From Euryarchaeota archaeon UBA106 (lineage in GTDB: Archaea > Thermoplasmatota > Poseidoniia > Poseidoniales > Thalassarchaeaceae): DNA of 11,790 bases. Location: the NCBI GenBank assembly GCA_002502365.1, contig DAOJ01000003.1:1-11790 (forward strand), written 5' to 3'. The translations under genes and the position numbers were made by a program. The notes beneath the pieces are model-generated. The model was not told where the DNA came from. It did no database searches and saw only the letters and a list, made by a program, of their open reading frames with translations. This document shows, piece after piece, positions 7,165-11,790 of the stretch; within the stretch, counting starts at the first letter, position 1, and every line of letters starts with the position of its first letter.

Positions 7165-7269
7165 GTGAATTATTTGTTCACTTTCAGTATCCCCGTAGGG
7201 CATTTTCAGTTTCACTTTGGCCCCTATATTTGGATTGATAAGCGGATCTAATTTGTTATTTCGATTCGT
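7165..7269 (+). promoter_or_regulatory. Intergenic region with TATA-like element before the SSB gene
   Basis: These 105 bases separate rlmE from the SSB gene. Directly after the rlmE stop, GTGAA (7165-7169) and TTCAC (7177-7181) form a short hairpin followed by TTT. CTATATTTG at about 7224-7232 is the best TATA-box candidate. It would place the start of transcription near 7254, some 16 bases before ATG 7270, with no Shine-Dalgarno. Both calls are from pattern only. Confidence 0.4.
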
Positions 7270-7638
7270 ATGAATAATTTGAGAAGATTTGAGAAAACAA
7301 TATTATCTGATTCGAAAGAAAAGGAAACACAAAGTGCCAATAATTCTAGAATTAAGGTTAGTAAATTGAAGACTGATGGCCCCGTTTCAAATTTAGAAAT
7401 TCTTGTTTTACGCCGATACCCTCCACGTATTGTTTCGAATAGAAAGTGGACTGGACGTGTGGCAGCTGCATGTGGCCGTGATGAATCAGGTGTTGTAGGA
7501 TTGGTCTTATGGAATGAGCAAATCGACCAAGTCGCTACGGGAGATATTGTTCAGATTAGGAATGGTTGGTGCAAGCAGAGATTAGGTGAGAGAGTGGTTT
7601 CAACCGGTAGAAATGGAAAACTGGAAGTAATCGGATGA
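7270..7638 (+). CDS. Single-OB-fold ssDNA-binding protein (hSSB1/archaeal SSB-like)
   Basis: This 122-residue protein resembles the single-OB-fold SSBs of archaea and the eukaryotic SOSS-B proteins, which coat single-stranded DNA in replication and repair. The OB domain runs from about residue 28 (IKVSKLKTDGPVSNLEILVL) through GRVAAACGRDESGVVGLVLW to GDIVQIRNGWCK and ends in a STGRNGKLEVIG strand. The ordering of KVSDL-like strand 1, the D-x-S/T-G-x-V-x-L-x-W hairpin, the GD-I/V-V-x-I strand and the final TGR-GKLxxIG matches the family. W60, W81 and W100 are candidates for base stacking. The first 27 residues are polar, lack the family pattern and may be disordered; SSBs more often carry the acidic tail at the C-terminus. 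Its TGA stop touches the convergent cupin stop. An RPA-like role is likely; RNA binding is an alternative. Confidence 0.82.
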   Translation: MNNLRRFEKTILSDSKEKETQSANNSRIKVSKLKTDGPVSNLEILVLRRYPPRIVSNRKWTGRVAAACGRDESGVVGLVLWNEQIDQVATGDIVQIRNGWCKQRLGERVVSTGRNGKLEVIG

Positions 7639-8091
7639 TTACTCAGAGTTTCGATCATACGGAACTATATTTTGCCATTCTGAAGCATCCGAGCGGGCGA
7701 CGATAGCCTCTACCCAATCTGTATCTGAGCAATTGAACACCTCATGTGGAAGACCTGGTTCAATGTAGAACATGTCTCCAGCACTATGAACTACGGACCT
7801 TTTACAACCTGGGCCGAATTCGTGCCTCACAGAACCTTTCAGGAGGAATATCATTACATCAAAATCCACATGAATATGGGCTTTGGCAATACCTCCTGGT
7901 GGAATGAATGCTTTATTCATGGATAGACCAGTGGAAGGAGTATTCTTTCCAGAAAGTCCCGCACCATATTCGATATTATTCCATCCTCGAACTCTATCGA
8001 CATCCCGAAGACCATGGATGCCACCTGCATCCTCAATATATTTCGAAAGATCTACCTGTTCACCGGTGAGGGACAACTCAGATTCGCTCAT
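7639..8091 (-). CDS. Single-domain cupin protein
   Basis: This is a small cupin (conserved beta-barrel) of 150 residues. The metal-site residues are H72 and H74 with D78 (AHIHVDFDVMIFLLKG, cupin motif 1, with Asp where Glu is usual) and H116 (YIEPGLPHEVFN, motif 2). All four metal ligands are therefore present or conservatively replaced. The substrate is unknown; such proteins may be dioxygenases, isomerases or ligand sensors. The start is ATG 8089-8091: GGAG lies five bases upstream (8097-8100) and a TATATT element about 40 bases upstream, so translation from the in-frame TTG at 8190 would have to run through the likely promoter. The stop TAA at 7639-7641 directly abuts the SSB stop on the other strand. 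It is divergent from the zinc-ribbon gene. Confidence 0.85.
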   Translation of the reverse strand: MSESELSLTGEQVDLSKYIEDAGGIHGLRDVDRVRGWNNIEYGAGLSGKNTPSTGLSMNKAFIPPGGIAKAHIHVDFDVMIFLLKGSVRHEFGPGCKRSVVHSAGDMFYIEPGLPHEVFNCSDTDWVEAIVARSDASEWQNIVPYDRNSE

Positions 8092-8127
8092 GTTTACTCC
8101 CATCTGTCCGTTAAGCCACTGGATTAC

Positions 8128-8135
8128 AATATATC
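8128..8135. promoter_or_regulatory. TATA element (AATATATC) of the cupin gene, possibly shared
   Basis: On the minus strand the site reads GATATATT, centred about 40 bases upstream of the cupin ATG. That predicts a start of transcription near 8105 and a leader of about 14 bases containing GGAG, a standard archaeal arrangement. On the plus strand it would start a transcript near 8157 with an 80-base leader for the zinc-ribbon gene. The cupin assignment is the stronger of the two. Confidence 0.5.
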
Positions 8136-8202
8136 CCAAAGGCGAATCAGCATTAATGAGGGGAATTTGAGGCGCAGGTTCGTCGGTCAACGCTAAAAGG
8201 GG

Positions 8203-8221
8203 GAGGTGGCTCGCCCGCCTC
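8203..8221 (+). promoter_or_regulatory. GC-rich hairpin in the zinc-ribbon leader, burying a GGAGGTG sequence
   Basis: GAGGTGG (8203-8209) pairs with CCGCCTC (8215-8221), with one G-U pair, around a 5-base loop. The 5' arm lies in GGGGGAGGTGG, which contains a near-perfect Shine-Dalgarno that has no start codon at a usable distance. The next in-frame ATG is at 8237, where a separate GAGG (8225-8228) sits eight bases upstream. The hairpin may protect or regulate the mRNA; its role is inferred. Confidence 0.45.
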
Positions 8222-8236
8222 GCTGAGGACTACGAA

Positions 8237-8404
8237 ATGGCAGCAAGAACCGATATCTGTACCTCCTCTGGTCTTCCTTTGGTTGAAAATAAAAGTACAG
8301 CCTTCCCATGCCCAGAGTGTGGAGAATCCATTGGACGAAGTGAAAGATGTCGAGTACAGGCAGTAGCCTACGTATGCCCAAATTGCGGTTTTATGGGTCC
8401 CTGA
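8237..8404 (+). CDS. Small archaeal zinc-ribbon protein (CPxCG type, HVO_2753-like)
   Basis: This is a 55-residue protein of the archaeal CPxCG zinc-finger family that is typically encoded directly upstream of aEF1B. The translation starts MAARTDICTSSG. The CPxC motifs are CPECG (residues 25-29) and CPNCG (47-51), with additional Cys at 8 and 38, giving six cysteines for one or two zinc sites. The CTSSG opening, the IGR-x-E-x-C middle and the final CGFMGP match the family pattern. Members are thought to bind RNA or act in translation-linked or regulatory roles, but the molecular function is not settled. The start is ATG 8237 with GAGG at 8225-8228, eight bases upstream. The stop lies 22 bases before the aEF1B start, so the two form an operon. 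Confidence 0.9.
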   Translation: MAARTDICTSSGLPLVENKSTAFPCPECGESIGRSERCRVQAVAYVCPNCGFMGP

Positions 8405-8426
8405 TTCCCTAAGAGGTGTTTTTCAC

Positions 8427-8693
8427 ATGGGTCATGTTGTTGTAAAGTACAAGGTCACTATCGACCAGCCAGAAGAAGGAACTCCTGACTACGAAGGTAT
8501 TGCAAACACAATTTCATCTATGGAAGAAGTTCAAGCCTGTGAAATAAAACCTCTTGCGTTTGGTATGATGTTTATTGAGGTTCAAGCTGTCCTTGGCGAA
8601 GGGGAAGGAATTGTCGATGGATTTGAATCAAGAGTCCGAGAAATTGACGAAAACGTTGGACAAATCGAAGCTCTAGAAATGGGTCGACTTTGA
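8427..8693 (+). CDS. ef1b: Translation elongation factor aEF1B (EF-1 beta)
   Basis: This is the guanine-nucleotide exchange factor for aEF1A, needed to reload the tRNA-delivering GTPase during elongation. Its 88 residues equal the usual archaeal length. The protein opens with a strand (VVVKYKVTIDQPE), carries the central acidic helix (DYEGIANTISSMEEV), the conserved KPLAFGMMFIEVQAVL strand (family pattern PIAFGLKAL-V), and a C-terminal helix region ending EALEMGRL; the family typically ends in an L-x-R-L-like sequence. The start is ATG 8427, with GAGGTG at 8412-8417, about nine bases upstream. It is the second gene of the operon with the zinc-ribbon gene, a pairing seen widely in archaea. It converges with truD, with only 20 bases between stop codons. 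Confidence 0.95.
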   Translation: MGHVVVKYKVTIDQPEEGTPDYEGIANTISSMEEVQACEIKPLAFGMMFIEVQAVLGEGEGIVDGFESRVREIDENVGQIEALEMGRL

Positions 8694-8713
8694 TTGTTTA
8701 TATCCATCCTAAG

Positions 8714-10135
8714 TTAGTAATGATCTAACGGGGAACGCATGAATTCTCTCATTAAAACAGTTGCATAAGTCCCTGGTGGCAATGTAAATCTAAGCCTCAA
8801 ATTAGCACCATCTGGGTGCCACCTATCAGATTCATTAGGGCCTTGTTCCCATCTTTCGGAGGATAAGTCATCTGAAATTATCGAGGCTTCCTCAACACTA
8901 AAATCTCTGAAAACAACACTTAGTGGACGTCTAGTCCCGTTTGTAGATAAATTTGGAATCTTTTGTACCTGCCAATCGATATCATCTAATTCTGTTGTTT
9001 CGATAGCTGTGGCCTCAATTTTCCCTGGTTCACCTATTGCTAATGGAGCATCTCTCCCGGGTAAAGGCCCAGTGACTGCAAGCCTACCTAGTCTGCAATT
9101 CCTTTTACATCTCTCTAGGTTCGTTTCTGTAACCAAGGCCATCTTTGAGACATCGACTCTTCCGCTATTCTGAATTGGAGCGACTAAATCTCCCAATTCA
9201 GGCTCTAGTAAGTCTAAACCCGCGTAAAGGCGGCCAGCCAATGCATGGTTGAAGGCTAAAGATTGTAATGAATGGACGGTCAGTAGTTGGAGAGAAGGAG
9301 GTAATGCCCTGAAAGCCTTTAGATAATTTTCAGGACTATCTACGAGCACCTGTAGAATGCTTTTCTCAAAACCAAGATGTTCTGGTGCTATATCAAGACA
9401 GGCTTGAGGGTTTTTTGTTTCAAGCCACATACTTCGGAAATCTCTAACATCTTCAGTCATCCTAGAACCTGGCATTCCTAAATAGAGATCGACTGCCCTT
9501 TCGAAGTCACCCTCAACAACTGCTCTACCAACCTTTGGGGTTACAGGTCTAGTCGCGCCGAATCTTTGCGGACCTATCCAATTTGGAAACGCGTCGTCTC
9601 CTAACCGGCTAGCCATACCTTCTCTAATCTCCAGCACTCTGCGCATCGCTTCCTTAGCATCGAGAGGAGTTCCATCGACATCACAACATCCACGAACAGT
9701 AATTGTGAATCGGTTACCATCATGGTCACTCATTCCAATTTTTTGATGGGACCTACCCAAAATTTCTATTTCAGAATCAGGAATGTCAACAGATTCGACC
9801 TTTTCCCTAGGGGCATCAATAACCAACATTTGTGTGGTAACTGCTCTCTTGTCTTTCAATCCAGAAGAGAAAATTCGGTTTCTACTAATTCCGCATGCAC
9901 CTGCTAATCTCCTAAGAAAACGATTAGTTTCCCAGTTACGAAGTGTCACTCTGGCAACTGTGAACCTTCCCTTCTTGTCAAGAGCAGGTGTTGAAGACAC
10001 TTCTTCTACTCTGAAATCTTCGATTCTGACCTTCAACAGTCCCCCAATTCCTTGCCCTTCATGAGCCCAGCCATTCAGACCAAGATATTTCTCAATATCC
10101 TCATTTCCATCTAAATCAAATGTGGCTTGAGCCAA
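8714..10135 (-). CDS. truD: tRNA pseudouridine(13) synthase TruD
   Basis: This converts U13 of tRNAs to pseudouridine (in archaea and eukaryotes also other RNA sites). The protein is 473 residues from the preferred start and has the TruD fold order. RIEDFRVEEV is the early strand pattern (E. coli P-EDF-V-E). SSGLKDKRAVTTQ holds the catalytic Asp (residue 95), NRFTITVRG and NWIGPQRFGATRPVTPKVGR form the conserved core, a TRUD insertion domain lies in the middle, and GTYATVLMREFMR is the C-terminal signature. The protein is complete at both ends. The start is TTG at 10135: GGTGA lies four bases upstream, and it is 13 bases after the rpoL stop. The longer TTG reading from 10204 would overlap rpoL by 56 bases and add 23 residues with no recognisable TruD feature. 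It is the second gene of the rpoL-truD operon. Confidence 0.93.
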   Translation of the reverse strand: MAQATFDLDGNEDIEKYLGLNGWAHEGQGIGGLLKVRIEDFRVEEVSSTPALDKKGRFTVARVTLRNWETNRFLRRLAGACGISRNRIFSSGLKDKRAVTTQMLVIDAPREKVESVDIPDSEIEILGRSHQKIGMSDHDGNRFTITVRGCCDVDGTPLDAKEAMRRVLEIREGMASRLGDDAFPNWIGPQRFGATRPVTPKVGRAVVEGDFERAVDLYLGMPGSRMTEDVRDFRSMWLETKNPQACLDIAPEHLGFEKSILQVLVDSPENYLKAFRALPPSLQLLTVHSLQSLAFNHALAGRLYAGLDLLEPELGDLVAPIQNSGRVDVSKMALVTETNLERCKRNCRLGRLAVTGPLPGRDAPLAIGEPGKIEATAIETTELDDIDWQVQKIPNLSTNGTRRPLSVVFRDFSVEEASIISDDLSSERWEQGPNESDRWHPDGANLRLRFTLPPGTYATVLMREFMRSPLDHY

Positions 10136-10146
10136 AATTTCACCGT

Positions 10147-10161
10147 CCTCAGAAACTGAGG
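10147..10161 (-). repeat. Perfect 6-bp hairpin at the rpoL stop / truD start
   Basis: CCTCAG-AAA-CTGAGG is a perfect 6-bp stem with a three-base loop. It spans the rpoL TGA stop (10149-10151) and lies 5 to 12 bases upstream of the truD ribosome binding site and TTG start. A stem this close could modulate truD initiation through ribosome passage over the rpoL stop. The structure is seen; the coupling is inferred. Confidence 0.5.
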
Positions 10162-10406
10162 TCGGCGAACTCCTTCGCGATATCGGAACAAAGATCCTTG
10201 ACAATCTTGTCCGCCTTGGCCCCCTTCTTGACTCTTACATAGAGTTCTGGTTCGTCAAGATCGGGATGGCCGGTGAAGAAATTCGCATACTCGACCTTGT
10301 CATTGGCGTTCAAGCGAGACCTGAACAATTGCAGTGTCGAGTGGTCCTCTCCAATCAAACGTAGTCGGATTTCGGACCCCTCGTTCTTGAGTACCTTCAC
10401 TGGCAT
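10149..10406 (-). CDS. rpoL: DNA-directed RNA polymerase subunit L (Rpo11/Rpb11-like)
   Basis: This is the small assembly subunit of archaeal RNA polymerase, which dimerises with Rpo3 (like Rpb3/Rpb11 or the two bacterial alpha subunits) to start core assembly. The 85-residue protein has the family pattern: VKVLKNEGSEIRLRLIGEDHSTLQLFR (GEDH-T-L-N-LLR motif), YANFFTGHPDLDEPELYVRVKKG (GHP and the P-LY-R-K-G block), and a C-terminal amphipathic helix. The start is ATG 10404-10406 because it gives the normal length and begins right before the first strand; GGTGG lies ten bases upstream. A GTG at 10478 would add 24 residues that do not match the family. It is the first gene of an operon with truD and is divergent from the second exporter, 110 bases away. 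Confidence 0.94.
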   Translation of the reverse strand: MPVKVLKNEGSEIRLRLIGEDHSTLQLFRSRLNANDKVEYANFFTGHPDLDEPELYVRVKKGAKADKIVKDLCSDIAKEFADLSF

Positions 10407-10484
10407 GACGAGCGCGCCACCGGACCTTCCCTTTTGAGGCCTTTCATTCGTTTGTAGGACCACAGGAGCCCGTGTCACTGCTTG

Positions 10485-10494
10485 AATTATTTAG
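10485..10494. promoter_or_regulatory. AT-rich TATA candidate shared by rpoL and the right-hand exporter
   Basis: AATTATTTAG lies in the 110-base gap between rpoL (-) and the exporter (+). On the plus strand it is centred about 27 bases upstream of ATG 10517, which would make the exporter mRNA start at or next to its start codon, although GGGAGAGGG precedes the ATG. On the minus strand it gives a leader of about 60 bases for rpoL. A single element firing both ways is possible; two overlapping promoters are the alternative. Confidence 0.35.
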
Positions 10495-10516
10495 CGGTTG
10501 GTGATGGGAGAGGGTA

Positions 10517-11790
10517 ATGACTAGGGGTCCGACCTTGGAAAAACGGGTCTCCTTAGTCTTTGAAAAAGCGGCCCCCGCAATAGTTGTGCTAAGTATACTA
10601 GCAACAATTATTGCAGGCCTTGCTTTGAATCCAATGCCTGAGTTTCAAACTGACCTTTCCGCTTTTGCCCCAGAATCAGAAGCCGATGCTGCCATAGAAA
10701 GAATGGAAGAAGTGATGCCACCCTCCCCCCACCGGATCTATGTCCATATTGAGGCCACCCAAGATGGAGCCAACATCCTGGAATTAGCGGCTTTGAAACA
10801 ACTACAGAGTGATTTGGAAACCGTAAATTCATTTTCGAGTGAAAATGGAAATTTCATCACCTCTCACATCAATGCCGCCCAAATTCTACAAGTCTCCTTA
10901 GATGAGAGGGATAATCAACAACGTAATCTTTCAGAATTCAATAATTGGGAAGAACTGTTAGAGGCGATAGTCAGTGATGAAGAATGCACGGACGCAATAG
11001 GAGAAGACAGAGCAATCGCAACAGCGTCATTTGCTCGTTCCGTTATGCTACATTCAGATTTCGACTATGAACCAATTTGCAATTGGCTAGAAAATGGGCA
11101 CCAAGGCGACCCTACTCCTTCAGCATCAAGTACGATGTGGATCATTGAAATCAGTGGTGAACTAAGTCCAGATGAGAGATTGCAACGATCGGTGGAATTA
11201 CGGCAAATACTTGAAGAAAACGCTGGAAAAGAAGGTTCTGCGTTGCATTACGGAGTTGTCTCTGATGATTTGGTTAGCTATGACATTAATGAGTCTACTT
11301 TGGACAATCTAGTTTGGTTACTGATTCTTTCCATTCTTGTCGTAGTTCTAGTGCTCGCGTTGGCTTTCCGATCTATAATGATGGTTGCTGCACCATTGCT
11401 CGGTTTAACAGCAGCATTAGTTTGGACTTACGGAATCAGAGCCCTTGCGGGATCTGACTTTTCTATTCTAGAGGTGGCTGTTGCGCCTGTGGTACTTGGA
11501 TTGGGGATTGACTACTCTATTCATCTTCAAAGGGCATACGAAAAGGCAAGAGAGGATTCAGATAGTCCTGCTGAGGCGTGGGTTCGTTCTTTTTCGATTC
11601 TAAGACTTGCCCTTACCTTATCTGTGGTCACAACTGCATTCGCCTTTTTGGCAAATTTCCTTTCTCCACTTCCTCCTCTGAAATCTTTCGGATTAACTCT
11701 AGCTTTAGGTGTGGTTTCAGCCTTTGTTGCCAGCACAGTGACCGTTGGCGCTTTACACGTCTTAGTTGAGAAAACCACAGGCAATGTTGC
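10517..11790 (+). CDS. Second RND/MMPL-family exporter (truncated by window edge)
   Basis: An open frame of 424 codons from ATG 10517 continues past the right edge. It has TM1 (about 19-37), an extracytoplasmic domain (about 40-262), then TMs near 264-284, 288-306, 315-333, 364-380 and 391-413, the first-half layout of RND/MMPL proteins. LGLGIDYSIHLQRA (327-340) is the TM4 GxxxDY-type signature, matching GLGVDYALHF in the left-hand exporter. The extracytoplasmic loop is about 220 residues here against 340 in the other exporter and carries two cysteines (157 and 188). The two proteins are homologous but too divergent for a recent tandem copy. The start ATG has GGAGAGGG just upstream. It is divergent from rpoL. 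Substrate unknown; the second half is outside the window. Confidence 0.88.
   Translation, partial: MTRGPTLEKRVSLVFEKAAPAIVVLSILATIIAGLALNPMPEFQTDLSAFAPESEADAAIERMEEVMPPSPHRIYVHIEATQDGANILELAALKQLQSDLETVNSFSSENGNFITSHINAAQILQVSLDERDNQQRNLSEFNNWEELLEAIVSDEECTDAIGEDRAIATASFARSVMLHSDFDYEPICNWLENGHQGDPTPSASSTMWIIEISGELSPDERLQRSVELRQILEENAGKEGSALHYGVVSDDLVSYDINESTLDNLVWLLILSILVVVLVLALAFRSIMMVAAPLLGLTAALVWTYGIRALAGSDFSILEVAVAPVVLGLGIDYSIHLQRAYEKAREDSDSPAEAWVRSFSILRLALTLSVVTTAFAFLANFLSPLPPLKSFGLTLALGVVSAFVASTVTVGALHVLVEKTTGNV

Noticed and set aside
8092..8190. N-terminal extension of the cupin to a TTG at 8190
   Set aside because: GGAG sits five bases before ATG 8091, and a TATA element lies inside the extension, so the shorter start is favoured.
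8193..8381. Minus-strand open frame of 62 codons
   Set aside because: It is antisense to the zinc-ribbon gene and its leader, which have a ribosome binding site and a recognisable family. No motif or start signal supports the reverse frame.
10136..10204. Longer TruD start at TTG 10204
   Set aside because: It would overlap rpoL by 56 bases. The extra residues show no TruD pattern, and a GGTGA/TTG start lies just after the rpoL stop.
11527..11784. Minus-strand open frame of 85 codons near the right edge
   Set aside because: It lies antisense to the membrane region of the second exporter, whose plus-strand frame is open for 424 codons with RND motifs.

Overview
The window looks like a chromosomal segment of a planktonic archaeon, most likely a Marine Group II euryarchaeon (Poseidoniales) or a close relative. 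The archaeal assignment rests on four genes: RNA polymerase subunit L, the elongation factor aEF1B paired with an archaeal CPxCG zinc-ribbon protein, an archaeal-type TruD, and a small hSSB1-like OB-fold protein. The lineage assignment is inference from gene content, moderate-to-low GC and the mix of large RND/MMPL exporters with informational genes. It was not tested by phylogeny.

Layout, left to right. The 3' part of the RNase P RNA gene enters at the left edge (+). It converges on a 1122-residue two-repeat RND/MMPL exporter (-). Upstream of that exporter on the same strand, beyond a GC-rich hairpin, is an 84-residue protein of unknown function (-). Divergent from the small gene is a two-gene redox operon (+): a membrane-anchored thioredoxin-fold protein with a CPHC active site, then a VKOR-family membrane protein one base after its stop codon. 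An NAD-dependent sugar-nucleotide epimerase, an RlmE/FtsJ rRNA 2'-O-methyltransferase and an OB-fold ssDNA-binding protein follow, all (+). The SSB stop codon abuts the stop of a convergent cupin gene (-). A shared AT-rich promoter region separates the cupin from a zinc-ribbon/aEF1B pair (+). That pair converges on an rpoL-truD operon (-). Divergent from rpoL is a second RND/MMPL exporter (+), which runs off the right edge.

Functionally the window mixes translation, transcription and RNA-modification genes (rnpB, rlmE, aEF1B, rpoL, truD) and a DNA-binding protein with envelope genes (two exporters, the TlpA/VKOR pair, possibly the epimerase). The TlpA-like protein and VKOR probably form an extracytoplasmic disulfide-handling pair. 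The large exporter has fourteen cysteines in its predicted extracytoplasmic loops and none in its cytoplasmic parts, so it is a plausible client.

No mobile element, CRISPR array, tRNA, or stretch over 300 bases without a gene was seen. I do not see a wholly new system. The items most worth a second look are the redox operon with its palindromic operator candidate, the unknown 84-residue gene beside it, the calcium-loop-like motifs and extra membrane segments of the large exporter, and the hairpins at the zinc-ribbon leader and the rpoL/truD junction.
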